A DNA stretch of 51,719 bases, taken from positions 1 to 51,719 of the forward strand of contig PSPG01000004.1 in the NCBI GenBank assembly GCA_003193925.1. The letters are read 5' to 3'. Under the pieces are notes generated by a model that did no database searches, was not told the origin of the DNA, and saw nothing but the letters and a program-made list of their open reading frames with translations. Each line of letters starts with the position of its first letter. Position 1 is the first letter of the stretch. Below are positions 1-8,190 of this stretch, piece by piece. The translations under genes were made by a program, and so were the position numbers. Origin of the DNA: Candidatus Thalassarchaeum betae (GTDB taxonomy: Archaea; Thermoplasmatota; Poseidoniia; Poseidoniales; Thalassarchaeaceae).

Positions 1-860
1 CCGACCCGGACGACGACAACGACGGCTACGACGACGACGTCGACGCCTTCCCGTTCGACCCGAGCGAGGTCAATGACAACGACGGCGACGGCATCGGCGA
101 CAACGCTGACACCGACGACGACAACGACGGAGTCAGCGACGGCCTCGACGCCTTCCCGAACGATGCCACCGAGACAATCGACACCGACGGCGACGGCATC
201 GGCAACAATGCCGATACCGACGATGACAACGACGGAGTGGATGACGCGGACGACGCCTTCCCGCTCAACCCGAGCGAGTGGGACGACACCGACAGCGACG
301 GACTGGGCAACAACGTTGACCCGGACGACGACGGCGACGGCGTCGCGGACGTTGCAGATCCGTTCCCACTGGATTCGTCCGAGTGGGCTGATGACGATGG
401 CGACGGAATCGGTAACAACGCTGACAGTGACGATGACGGCGACGGAGTCGACGACGACGATGACGCCTTCCCGGAGGACCCGAGTGAGTGGAACGACATG
501 GACGGCGATGGCCAGGGCGACAACTCTGACGCCGACGACGATGGCGACGGAGTGAACGACGGTATCGACGTCTTCCCAGCGGATCCATCCGAGTGGGTCG
601 ACAGCGATGGTGACGGAATCGGAGACAATAGCGACACCGACGACGACGGCGACGGCACTCCCGATGTTGACGACGCCTTCCCGCTGAACCCGTCCGAGGA
701 CCACGATCTCGACGGCGACGGAATTGGTGACAACGCCGACTCCGACGACGACGGCGACGGCGACTCTGACGATACCGATGCGTTCCCGACCGACGCGAGC
801 GAGTGGGACGACACCGACGGCGATGGCATCGGCGACAACGCCGACACCGACGATGACGGC
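1..860. repeat. Tandem coding repeat, about 102-108 bp unit, thrombospondin type 3
   Basis: The DNA encoding the acidic repeats is itself repetitive, with recurring GAC/GGC/GAT codons in units of about 102-108 bp. At least eight units are visible and the array continues to the left edge. Its Asp- and Gly-rich codons keep other frames open, so several long alternative frames here, including a Ser/Pro-rich one on the minus strand, are by-products. The array is a likely site of repeat-number variation and of assembly error. Confidence 0.85.
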
Positions 861-1109
861 GACGGCGTGTCCGACGCTCGTGAGGACGAGTGCGGCTCTG
901 ACAGCCTGGACGCCAGTTCAGTGCCTTCCGACTTCGACGGCGACGGAATCTGTGATTCCATCGACACCGACAACACTGACGGTCCTGACTACGTGCCAGA
1001 AGAGGATACCAGCCTCGGATGGACCAATGTCGTGCCTGGATTCCCGTCTCTGTTCGCTGCAATCGCACTGATCGGCGCGGCCTTCCTAGGTCGCCGCAAG
1101 GACGACTGA
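1..1109 (+). CDS. Thrombospondin type 3 repeat surface protein with PGF-CTERM anchor (5' partial)
   Basis: The reading frame is open from base 3 to the stop at 1107-1109, so the gene begins left of the window; 368 residues are visible. They consist of about eight tandem acidic repeats of 34-36 residues of the form DxDGDGIGDNxDxDDDGDG followed by an AFPxDPSEW-like spacer, typical of calcium-binding thrombospondin type 3 repeats. After the repeats comes a short segment with two Cys residues. The C-terminus is tripartite: Pro-Gly-Phe, a hydrophobic stretch of about 16 residues, and a basic RRK cluster just before the end. This is the PGF-CTERM signal, which archaeosortases replace with a lipid anchor in haloarchaea. 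The protein is inferred to be exported and lipid-anchored. The signal peptide and total length cannot be seen. An archaeosortase gene lies at 20841-21827. Confidence 0.88.
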   Translation, partial: DPDDDNDGYDDDVDAFPFDPSEVNDNDGDGIGDNADTDDDNDGVSDGLDAFPNDATETIDTDGDGIGNNADTDDDNDGVDDADDAFPLNPSEWDDTDSDGLGNNVDPDDDGDGVADVADPFPLDSSEWADDDGDGIGNNADSDDDGDGVDDDDDAFPEDPSEWNDMDGDGQGDNSDADDDGDGVNDGIDVFPADPSEWVDSDGDGIGDNSDTDDDGDGTPDVDDAFPLNPSEDHDLDGDGIGDNADSDDDGDGDSDDTDAFPTDASEWDDTDGDGIGDNADTDDDGDGVSDAREDECGSDSLDASSVPSDFDGDGICDSIDTDNTDGPDYVPEEDTSLGWTNVVPGFPSLFAAIALIGAAFLGRRKDD

Positions 1110-1121
1110 GCAAGCTCAGTC
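1104..1121 (+). terminator. Inverted repeat over the stop codon of the TSP3 gene
   Basis: GACTGAGC at 1104-1111 and GCTCAGTC at 1114-1121 are perfect reverse complements separated by two bases. The TGA stop (1107-1109) lies inside the left arm. It may act with the longer hairpin just downstream as a 3'-end structure. No T-tract follows, so the terminator role is an inference. Confidence 0.45.
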
Positions 1122-1130
1122 GGACGTAAC

Positions 1131-1162
1131 CCCGGGTCGGGGGCTTCAGCCCCCGGTCCGGG
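1131..1162 (+). terminator. Strong GC-rich hairpin, 14-bp stem with TTCA loop
   Basis: Bases 1131-1144 pair with 1149-1162 around a TTCA loop. The stem has 14 pairs, two of them G-T wobbles on the DNA reading, and the core is CGGGGGC/GCCCCCG. It sits 22 bp after the stop of the surface-protein gene and about 40 bp before the TATA-like box of aIF5A. Likely roles are 3'-end formation or mRNA protection for an abundant surface protein. No oligo-T tract follows. Confidence 0.55.
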
Positions 1163-1201
1163 ACCCCGTCTCAGGCTGGCTACGCCTTGTCTCGGGAATA
1201 C

Positions 1202-1209
1202 TGATAAGG
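1202..1209 (+). promoter_or_regulatory. TATA-like box for aIF5A
   Basis: TGATAAGG lies 29 bp before the GTG proposed as the aIF5A start at 1238. The spacing suits an archaeal TATA box and a nearly leaderless mRNA. A very similar box, TTGATAAG, precedes psmA at the same distance. Confidence 0.4.
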
Positions 1210-1237
1210 CGGTGCGAGAGACTTGTGCGCGAGACTA

Positions 1238-1624
1238 GTGCCCGGAACGACAAGAGTGGAGATTCGCACCCTGAAGGTGGGTCGCTACGTAGCGCTCGAG
1301 AACAGTGCGTACAAGATTCTCAGCATGTCCAAGTCCAAGCCCGGTAAGCATGGCTCGGCCAAGGCTCGCCTAGAGCTGGAGGACATCTTCACCGGTCAGA
1401 AGAGGAGCCACGTCGGCACTGTGACGGACTCGATCAACATCCCGATGATCGAGAAGGGCTCGGCCATCATCACCCACATGCAGGGCGGCGAGGTCCATGC
1501 CATGGACAACAAGACCTATGCGACTCTGATTCTGCCCCCCTCCTCAGAGTTCTCCTTGGAGCCAGGTGGCGAGATCCAGTGGATGGAAGCCATGGGCCGC
1601 TACAAGATAACGCGCAACCACTGA
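1238..1624 (+). CDS. Translation initiation factor 5A (aIF5A)
   Basis: This 128-residue protein is archaeal IF5A, the EF-P homologue that binds the ribosomal E-site side and relieves stalling, for example at proline runs. The N-terminal SH3-like domain carries the loop SKPGKHGSAKAR, whose Lys (K37 from this start) is the site of deoxyhypusine/hypusine modification. The C-terminal part forms the OB-fold. I place the start at GTG 1238 because a TATA-like box lies 29 bp upstream and the remaining N-terminus matches the family. TTG 1223 and GTG 1256 are alternatives. It stands alone between the surface-protein gene and the OPT transporter. Identity is secure; the start is less certain. Confidence 0.93.
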   Translation: MPGTTRVEIRTLKVGRYVALENSAYKILSMSKSKPGKHGSAKARLELEDIFTGQKRSHVGTVTDSINIPMIEKGSAIITHMQGGEVHAMDNKTYATLILPPSSEFSLEPGGEIQWMEAMGRYKITRNH

Positions 1625-1665
1625 GCCTCGTGCTATGGGCTCCTGAGGTTCATCGAGGCGCGAGA

Positions 1666-1673
1666 AGTATAAG
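1666..1673 (+). promoter_or_regulatory. TATA-like box for the OPT transporter gene
   Basis: AGTATAAG lies about 36 bp before the ATG at 1709, in the 84-bp gap after aIF5A. Sequence and distance fit an archaeal TATA box with a short leader. Confidence 0.45.
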
Positions 1674-1708
1674 CGATTCGTTACGGCCCTCGTATCGGAG
1701 AGCGTAGC

Positions 1709-4246
1709 ATGTCCGACGTCCAGCGTTCCGCCTATCGACAGCCAGTCACTCCCTCTGGCCTCGAGTCGATAGAGAAGGGTACGCTGACTTGGCTCGACGA
1801 GGACATGTACAATAATCTCAACACGGGAGTGCTCGAGCAGTACCTGGAAGAGAAGAACCTGCAGGACTCCTTCGAGATAAGCCACTGGGATACCAAGAAA
1901 GTGCTCATCGGCATCGCCATAGGCGCTGTCTTCAGCGGTGTTACCGCCTACACCGGCCTCAAGATCGGCCTCGCCGTCTCCGCCGCATGGTACGTCGCTT
2001 ACCTGCTGGGAATGGCTCTGCAATGGTCCCCCTCGGAGGTGAATATCTCAACCAGTGCCACAACCGGAGCCTCGAACGCGTCGATCGGCTTCATCTTCAC
2101 CTTCCCGGCCATCTTCCTGTTGGCCTACTCCGACAAATACATGGTAGGCGATGGCCATCTGATAACTTCCGTCGACACCCTCCAGCTCGCATTCATCGGC
2201 ATCATCGCGTCGATGTTCGCCGGCTTCCTCGGAGTGATGTACTTCATCATCTTCAGACGCGTCTGGCTGGTCGAGGACCCACTCCCCATGCCGGGGTTCG
2301 AAGCCACTCTCAAGATGCTCGACATAGCCTCGGACGTCAGTACCGGTGCCGTGCAGGCAGCCCGTGATTCACTGAAGACCGTCGGTCTGTGGACCGTGCT
2401 GACGATGGGCTTCATGTTCCTCATCGACTATCCTCTCATGTGGGGCAAGAAGATAGCTGGGATTCCCGGCAGCCTTGCCGACTGGCTCGCAATGGCGCTT
2501 TCCGGCGAGGAGTGGGGCGTCGCCTCTATCTTCACTGAGCGGTGGCTGCACCAGCCCTCCAAGCTCGTCGACGGGCACGCCCAATTCAACGGCATCACTC
2601 CCTATGAGTCGGGCAACATCTTCTCCTACACGTTCCTAGGCGTCGAACTGAGCCCGACCCTGCTCGCAATAGGCTGGTTCATGAAGTTCAGAGTGGCCTT
2701 CCTCGTCAACCTCGGCTCTCTGGTCGCCTGGTTCTACCTCGTCCCACTGGTCATCCTGATGGACACTCCCGTCTACGACCCGGCCCTGGGGCACTACGTG
2801 GCTATCACAGAGTACGGCGACCTGACATCGCTCCCAGTCTATCCGATCGTGCAATGGAAGGCGTTCAGCTCCATCGTCAAGACCATCGCCATCGGCGCCA
2901 TCCTCGGTGGGGGCATCTACGGGCTGCTCAAGATGGCGCCGACCTTCGTCAACATCTTCGGCGACATCAGTAGCGCCTTCAGCGGCGAGAAGGGCGATGA
3001 GTACATCGAGGACCGCGGCTGGTACGAGTGGCCCCTCGACCACATCCCGATCTTCATGGGAATCGCGTTCCTCGCGATGATCCTCATCTTCTGGCTCGGC
3101 GGATTCCCCGTACTGCCGGCCATTGTCTTCGCAATCGTCCTCCTTGCTACCACGTTCCTGCTTGGCGCGATCGCCGTCCGCGTGATGGGCGAGACTGGCA
3201 TCGAGCCGGTCTCGGGAACCTCGTTCATCGTCCTGTTGATCCTGCTCCTCGTCTTCCTCAACCTGCCTATGGGCCTGACCAAAGAGGAGTCGGTGTTGAT
3301 GGCCCTAGTGGGGACCACTGTGTTCGGTTCCGCCATCTCGATGTCGGGCACCGTGGTTGGTGACTACAAGAACAGCCTTTACATCGGCAACCGCCCGTAT
3401 CACATTTCCAAGGGCAACATCATGGGGGTCGTGCCCGGGGCCGTACTCGGCGCCGGCGTCGCTATCTTCCTCTCCATGCTTCTGGCCAGCGGCAAGATTG
3501 ACCTGCTCGCACCACAAGCCAATGCGTTCGCCGCCTTCACCATCATCCTCGCTGAGGGGCAGGGTGACTGGTATGCACTCGGCCTCGGCTTCCTGTTGGG
3601 GGCATTCGCCGAGTGGGCTACTGGTATGGGCACCTCCTTCGGACTCGGCATGTACCTGCCGACTCCCATCACCTTCCCGATGCTGATCGGTGGGGCGGCC
3701 CGCGACTGGTGGGAGAAGCGCAGGCTTCTGCCGAAGGTAGAGGAGATTCGCCTCTCCGAGGGCTCGGCCGCCTCTGAGAAGAGCCGAGCCCTGATGTTGC
3801 TGTTCTCCTTCATGGTGGCCGCTGGAATGCTGACCGGAGAGGCCTTTTTCGGAGTCGAGGCGGCCATACTGGCAGTGTCTGACGAGTTGGAGATCGAGCA
3901 GGAGTACCTGCCCGACTCGTGGACCGAGGACACCTATCTGGATGAGATGCTCGGGGCTGAAGATGATGACTTCACTCATGTTTTGGGTTACGCTATATCG
4001 CGGATCGCTTCAGACATAGACGACGGAAAAGAACCATCCTGTGAGATATTTCCAGATTCTGTGATATGTACTGAGACTATGAGCATCAAATCGTGGTGGC
4101 CACAAGCCAGATTTACTGGATTCTTGCTCGTCAACCTGGCCTTGGGAGCCCTAATCTACGTTTTGTTCAAGGCTGCTGGCATAATAGGCATCCAAGAGGA
4201 GTCAGAAGACGAATCTGAGGTCATGGACGCTGAGCTGGCGGATTGA
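1709..4246 (+). CDS. OPT family oligopeptide transporter
   Basis: The protein has 845 residues and many hydrophobic segments. It resembles the OPT (oligopeptide/YSL) family of proton-coupled importers of peptides or metal chelates. The first membrane helix contains TAYTGLKIGLAVSAAW, close to the family signature with the TGL(K) motif, followed by a small-residue-rich loop (STSATTGASNASIGF). A second conserved block near residues 490-530 (VRVMGETGIEPVSGTS) also fits prokaryotic OPT proteins. Residues from about 700 include an acidic loop unlike the rest. The substrate cannot be read from sequence; peptides suit a heterotrophic plankton archaeon. ATG 1709 follows a TATA-like box. A DMT permease follows after two bases. 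Confidence 0.88.
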   Translation: MSDVQRSAYRQPVTPSGLESIEKGTLTWLDEDMYNNLNTGVLEQYLEEKNLQDSFEISHWDTKKVLIGIAIGAVFSGVTAYTGLKIGLAVSAAWYVAYLLGMALQWSPSEVNISTSATTGASNASIGFIFTFPAIFLLAYSDKYMVGDGHLITSVDTLQLAFIGIIASMFAGFLGVMYFIIFRRVWLVEDPLPMPGFEATLKMLDIASDVSTGAVQAARDSLKTVGLWTVLTMGFMFLIDYPLMWGKKIAGIPGSLADWLAMALSGEEWGVASIFTERWLHQPSKLVDGHAQFNGITPYESGNIFSYTFLGVELSPTLLAIGWFMKFRVAFLVNLGSLVAWFYLVPLVILMDTPVYDPALGHYVAITEYGDLTSLPVYPIVQWKAFSSIVKTIAIGAILGGGIYGLLKMAPTFVNIFGDISSAFSGEKGDEYIEDRGWYEWPLDHIPIFMGIAFLAMILIFWLGGFPVLPAIVFAIVLLATTFLLGAIAVRVMGETGIEPVSGTSFIVLLILLLVFLNLPMGLTKEESVLMALVGTTVFGSAISMSGTVVGDYKNSLYIGNRPYHISKGNIMGVVPGAVLGAGVAIFLSMLLASGKIDLLAPQANAFAAFTIILAEGQGDWYALGLGFLLGAFAEWATGMGTSFGLGMYLPTPITFPMLIGGAARDWWEKRRLLPKVEEIRLSEGSAASEKSRALMLLFSFMVAAGMLTGEAFFGVEAAILAVSDELEIEQEYLPDSWTEDTYLDEMLGAEDDDFTHVLGYAISRIASDIDDGKEPSCEIFPDSVICTETMSIKSWWPQARFTGFLLVNLALGALIYVLFKAAGIIGIQEESEDESEVMDAELAD

Positions 4247-4248
4247 GC

Positions 4249-5208
4249 ATGGCCGAATCGGGTGACTCAGCCACACCCTTCGGCGCTTGGGTACTGCTCG
4301 GAGTGGCTCTGTTAGCGGTTTCCAGCGCCGGAGCGGTACTCCAGGCGATGGGCGAGGTTCCGCCGGTCCTACGTGCTTCGTGGAGGATGCAGGGCACCGC
4401 GCTGGTGCTTCTGCCTGGTTTCATCTACCAGTTCAGCAAGATGGACCGGAGCGCCCTACGCTCTCGTGATTGGCTGCTTATGCTGGCATCGAGCATCTTC
4501 CTAGCAATTCACTTCGGCTCGTGGGTCTGGTCCCTTGACCACACCAGCCTGATTCACAGCCTGCTGTTCGTTTCCAGTCACCCTCTCGTCCTCGTCCTCA
4601 TCATGCCATTGATCGGTGCTGCTGTGCGTAGGGGGCATGTCGTCGGAGCCCTGGTCGGCTTTACTGGAGCGATGCTTTCGCTCGGAGATGCCAAACCCGG
4701 CGGCGAAGTCACTTTGATGGGAGATGTCGCAGCCTTCTTGGGCGCTCTCACTGTGGTCGGTTACCTGTTAGCGGGCCGACATCTGCGCTCGGAGCGACAG
4801 GTCCCGATTTTCGTCTATGCCTTCCCTGTGACCTTCGCTGCCGCTATCTGGCTCGCTCTGGCGGCCATCAGTCAGGAGGGTGCGAGCATGGGCGAAATCG
4901 TTCCCGAGTTGTCCGTCCTCGGCTGGACCGACGCTCTGTGGCTGCCTTGGATAGCTTACCTTTCATTCGGTCCAGGACTGTGTGGTCACACTGGAATAAA
5001 CACTGTACTGCGTTGGATCACACCAATCACGGTATCGATTATACTGTTGCTCGAACCGGTCATCGGTGGGCTGATTGGCTGGCTCTGGACCGGTGAGGCC
5101 ACATTGGGTATGTGGACGGTCCTCGGTGGGCCGCTGATGTTAGCCGGAGCGATTATGGTGACTCTCGAAGAAGGCAGGGACGAGCCGACGCAAGACACGG
5201 TTTCATGA
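4249..5208 (+). CDS. EamA/DMT-superfamily permease
   Basis: This 319-residue protein has about ten hydrophobic helices in two halves, as in EamA-type drug/metabolite transporters. Features are an early helix starting LLGVALLAVSSAGAV, a central repeat of the fold, and a C-terminal block ITPITVSIILLLEPVIGGL, which is the typical DMT ending with the conserved Glu-Pro pair. It would export or import a small metabolite; the substrate is unknown. The start is ATG 4249, two bases after the OPT stop, so the genes are probably co-transcribed; a TTG at 4243 is in frame but less likely. SurE follows after 22 bp. Confidence 0.82.
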   Translation: MAESGDSATPFGAWVLLGVALLAVSSAGAVLQAMGEVPPVLRASWRMQGTALVLLPGFIYQFSKMDRSALRSRDWLLMLASSIFLAIHFGSWVWSLDHTSLIHSLLFVSSHPLVLVLIMPLIGAAVRRGHVVGALVGFTGAMLSLGDAKPGGEVTLMGDVAAFLGALTVVGYLLAGRHLRSERQVPIFVYAFPVTFAAAIWLALAAISQEGASMGEIVPELSVLGWTDALWLPWIAYLSFGPGLCGHTGINTVLRWITPITVSIILLLEPVIGGLIGWLWTGEATLGMWTVLGGPLMLAGAIMVTLEEGRDEPTQDTVS

Positions 5209-5230
5209 ACTACCTGTAGTTGGGGCATCC

Positions 5231-6163
5231 GTGAGCCGTGCTGCATTATTCCTGACCAATGACGACGGCATTGACTCCGCCGGGTTGCACTTGCTGATAG
5301 AGGCCCTACATGCTCGTGGGCACCCGTTGGTAGTGCTGGCTCCGGCCAGCGAGCAGTCCTGCTCGGGAATGCGCCTGACTTTGAGGCACGACCTGGAGTT
5401 CGAGGAGAGGGAGGACATCGCTAACTCCCTCCGAACCGAGGGCGGCCCCCCTCTCAGGATATTCTCGCTGGACGGGTCTCCTTGTGACTGCGCAATAGTC
5501 GCTTTGGATGGGGGACTGCAAGTCTGGGCTCCTGAGATTAAACCAGCGATGTGTGTCTCCGGCATCAATCAAGGCCCGAACCTTTCTGTGGACGTCCTAC
5601 ACTCCGGGACCGTATCCGCAGCCCGTGAGACCTCGCTCTATGGATTGCCGTCAATCGCAATCAGTCTCGCCACCTACGAGCACTCGGAGTTCTCTCAGAC
5701 CGTCGAGGCCTCTCTCGGCATCATCGAAGCCTGCTTGACCGTTCTGCCCGAGGAGCCAGTGAACCTGAGGCGACCCGAGGGCAGCCGCAGGAAACCGCTC
5801 TCAGAAGGGCCGATGGGAGCGAGGGCCCGCTCTGCCTTCGCCCATGGCGATATGTTCCTGAACATCAACGGCCCCGAGTCTTGGAACGGTGAGTTGCAAA
5901 CCGTCTCTCTCGGCTCTAGATGGTACCACAATGCCATCGACATGAAGGACACCAAAAACATCGGCGTCGCATTCGAAGTAGGGGCTGCGACGATCGAGGA
6001 CGAGGACATTCCTGGTACTGACTGCAACGCCGTCAACTCCGGCGCCGTCGCAATCACGCCACTATCCTCCTGGCCTGTGAACCATCCCCTGGGACTCAGC
6101 GGCGAGCTGCTGTCCGCAGCCACTGAGCAGGGTGTTTTCGGACTGCCGTCCTGGCTCGAATGA
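5231..6163 (+). CDS. surE: 5'/3'-nucleotidase SurE
   Basis: SurE is a metal-dependent nucleoside monophosphate phosphatase. The N-terminus has the LTNDDGIDSAG metal-binding motif, then PASEQSCSGMRLTL, and later INQGPNLSVDVLHSGTVSA, the conserved block with Asn and Ser-Gly-Thr. The usual TPADC block appears as SPCDCAIVAL. At 310 residues it is longer than the usual 250 or so. The extra length is mostly a charged Arg/Pro-rich insert at about 175-195, between the core and the LNINGP strand. The start is GTG 5231, which puts LTNDDG ten residues in. The stop touches the stop of trmY on the other strand (TGATCA). Confidence 0.92.
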   Translation: MSRAALFLTNDDGIDSAGLHLLIEALHARGHPLVVLAPASEQSCSGMRLTLRHDLEFEEREDIANSLRTEGGPPLRIFSLDGSPCDCAIVALDGGLQVWAPEIKPAMCVSGINQGPNLSVDVLHSGTVSAARETSLYGLPSIAISLATYEHSEFSQTVEASLGIIEACLTVLPEEPVNLRRPEGSRRKPLSEGPMGARARSAFAHGDMFLNINGPESWNGELQTVSLGSRWYHNAIDMKDTKNIGVAFEVGAATIEDEDIPGTDCNAVNSGAVAITPLSSWPVNHPLGLSGELLSAATEQGVFGLPSWLE

Positions 6164-6751
6164 TCACCCATCCAGAAGATGGTGCACTATTGCGATGCAG
6201 GCATGTCCTTGAAGCCACTCCGTGCCGATAGATAATCTCTGACAGGCGCACAGTGCATTGTTTTCCTTATCGCTGAAAGGCAGGTGATCGGAGAGTATGA
6301 ATCCAACCGGGGCGTCTTGCAAGGCCTCATCGAAACTACTTCCAAGTGAGTCGAGGACGTACGTGTTGACGCCTTCTCTGCTCCATTCCCCCAGCGTGTC
6401 AGAAAGGCCCCCTCCGGAGTGGGATATCCCACTCGAGACTTCCTCCCAAGTGCCAATCGGAGGAATCTGGCGCTTCATGATCGAGCGTATGTGACCGGCT
6501 ATCGATCGTTCATCGGGGCGGACCCCCCTGAGTGTGCTCCCATCGAACCAGACTCTTCTGAGGGGGCCTTGGCCACCTGTCAGGTGCAAGGTGATGTGTG
6601 AGTCCCTCCGTATTCCATGAGACAAGAACAGCGCGGTGTTGACAGCCCTGACCAGAACATCCATCCTTCCCGAACCTCCGGCTAGGTCATTGAGCCTCAA
6701 ATCGCCCGAGCTTAGTGCATCGTGACCAATGATGGCGAAGCGCCGTTGCAC
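6164..6751 (-). CDS. trmY: tRNA (pseudouridine54-N1)-methyltransferase TrmY
   Basis: TrmY is a SPOUT-class enzyme that methylates pseudouridine 54 of archaeal tRNA to N1-methylpseudouridine, replacing the m5U54 of bacteria. The 195-residue protein shows the family start FAIIGHDALSSGDLRLNDL, the block GRMDVLVRAVNTALFLSHG, then R-D and LTGGQGPLRRVWFDG, and PDERSIAGHI. The C-terminal knot region ends with LSIGTEWLQGH, giving the expected family length. The start is GTG 6751, four bases after the srp54 stop, so it is the second gene of an srp54-trmY operon. Confidence 0.93.
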   Translation of the reverse strand: MQRRFAIIGHDALSSGDLRLNDLAGGSGRMDVLVRAVNTALFLSHGIRRDSHITLHLTGGQGPLRRVWFDGSTLRGVRPDERSIAGHIRSIMKRQIPPIGTWEEVSSGISHSGGGLSDTLGEWSREGVNTYVLDSLGSSFDEALQDAPVGFILSDHLPFSDKENNALCACQRLSIGTEWLQGHACIAIVHHLLDG

Positions 6752-6755
6752 GACT

Positions 6756-8114
6756 TCACCCCATTCCGAGGTCCATGTCGTCTACGTCCATCATAGACTT
6801 CATCTTCCGCCTGAAACTCCTGTCACTCTTCATGCCCCGCATCATCTTGCGACTCCTGTTCCACTGGTTGAGGAGCTCTTTGACGTCTTTCTCATAGACT
6901 CCTGAGCCCCTCGCTATCCGACGGATCCTGCTGGACTTCAGCAAGTGGGGCTGGTCCTTCTCCTCCTGTGTCATAGAGTCCATTATCACTCGGAACTTCT
7001 CCAGGTTGCCCTGCATCTGCTGCTTCTGAGCCCTACTCATGTTCCCCATTCCCCCGAACATCGCGTCCGGGAGGTGGGAGAGCAGTTTGTCCACAGTACC
7101 AATCTTGCTCATCATCTCCATCTGGCTGTACATGTCCGTGAGGGTGAATCGGCCCGACATCAGCCTCTGCGCGAGGCGGGCAGCCTCCTCTTGGTCCAGG
7201 TCGCCGGGCGCGAGGTCGATGAGTCCCTTGATGTCTCCTAATCCGAGGAGTCTGGAGATGAACCGGTCCGACTCGAACAATTCAAGGTCCTGAATCCGCT
7301 CGCCCTCACCAACGAAGACGATAGGAGCTCCCGTTGTTGCCACAGCGCTCAGCGCCCCCCCGCCTCTGGCTGTTCCATCCAGCTTGGTGACTATGGTGCC
7401 GGTGACTCCGACCAGTTCGTGGAAGGATTGGGCCACGGGTCCGGCTGCCTGACCGACCTGTGCGTCGATGACGAGGAAGCACTCGGTTGCGTTGGCAACC
7501 TCGGCGATTCTGACAAGCTCGGAACGCAGCTCGTCGTCGAGCCCGTCGCGACCTGCTGTGTCGATGATCAGCACATCGGCCGTGCCGACATTCCTGATGC
7601 CGTTGCGCACAATCTTCGTGGCATCGCTCTCACCTGGCTCCCCGTAGACGTCCACGTTTGTCCCCTCTAGAAGCTGCTGGAGCTGTTCGTAGGCCCCCGG
7701 ACGGTGCGCGTCGGCCTCGATGACCGCCACCTTCAGTCCGTGACGACGCCTCCACCAGTCTGCTAGCTTTGCCGTGGTCGTTGTCTTGCCCTGGCCGTAG
7801 AGGCCGACCATGAGGATGGTCTGGTTGTGTGGCATGATCTCTCTGGCGGGGCCAAGGAGCCGGACCAGCTCCGCGTAGATGAGGTTCATCGCGTGGGTAT
7901 CGAGTTTGATTCCGGGTCGAGGCTCCTCCTCTAGCATGCGCCTCTCGATTCGCTCGGTGAGTTCCTTGGAATGCCTGACGTTGAAATCAGCCTCCAGCAA
8001 GGCCTTGCGTAGCGAGCGACCGAGTTCCTTCACGCTCTCCTCGTCGATCTTGCGCTTCCCTCTCAGCGCGCCGACCGAACCCATGATCCTGTGCTTGAGC
8101 CCGTCGAGTGCCAT
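6756..8114 (-). CDS. Signal recognition particle GTPase SRP54
   Basis: The 452-residue protein is the SRP GTPase that binds 7S RNA and signal sequences and docks with FtsY. The N domain begins MALDGLKHRIMGSVGALRGK. The G domain has the P-loop VGLYGQGKTTTTAKLA, the DTAGRDGLD element and TKLDGTARGGGALS. The C-terminal M domain is Met-rich, with the GNMSRAQKQQMQGN stretch and a helical region rich in Met and Arg, ending MDVDDMDLGMG. The start is ATG 8114; frame-open codons upstream are not conserved in type. It is followed by trmY. A shared upstream element at 8144-8151 may serve this gene and the divergent membrane-protein gene. Confidence 0.95.
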   Translation of the reverse strand: MALDGLKHRIMGSVGALRGKRKIDEESVKELGRSLRKALLEADFNVRHSKELTERIERRMLEEEPRPGIKLDTHAMNLIYAELVRLLGPAREIMPHNQTILMVGLYGQGKTTTTAKLADWWRRRHGLKVAVIEADAHRPGAYEQLQQLLEGTNVDVYGEPGESDATKIVRNGIRNVGTADVLIIDTAGRDGLDDELRSELVRIAEVANATECFLVIDAQVGQAAGPVAQSFHELVGVTGTIVTKLDGTARGGGALSAVATTGAPIVFVGEGERIQDLELFESDRFISRLLGLGDIKGLIDLAPGDLDQEEAARLAQRLMSGRFTLTDMYSQMEMMSKIGTVDKLLSHLPDAMFGGMGNMSRAQKQQMQGNLEKFRVIMDSMTQEEKDQPHLLKSSRIRRIARGSGVYEKDVKELLNQWNRSRKMMRGMKSDRSFRRKMKSMMDVDDMDLGMG

Positions 8115-8143
8115 GTTCCCGGGTCCTGATTGTGTGGTTTGAA

Positions 8144-8151
8144 CGTTATCG
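8144..8151. promoter_or_regulatory. Possible bidirectional TATA element between srp54 and a membrane-protein gene
   Basis: CGTTATCG on the plus strand reads CGATAACG on the minus strand. It lies 30 bp before the srp54 ATG (8114) and 40 bp before the GTG at 8191, so one near-palindromic AT core could drive both divergent genes. The gap contains no other clear AT-rich box. Confidence 0.35.
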
Positions 8152-8190
8152 GGGGGCGAGGGGCTCAAAGGCGATGCGCTATGGCGCCTC

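Noticed and set aside
1..860. Direct repeats taken as a CRISPR array
   Set aside because: Units of about 105 bp without unique spacers, in frame, encoding an acidic protein. No cas genes are present.
1..980. Long Ser/Pro-rich and Arg-rich frames on both strands over the TSP3 gene
   Set aside because: They arise from the repetitive GAC/GGC codons of the real frame. They have simple composition, no start signals, and end within the real gene.
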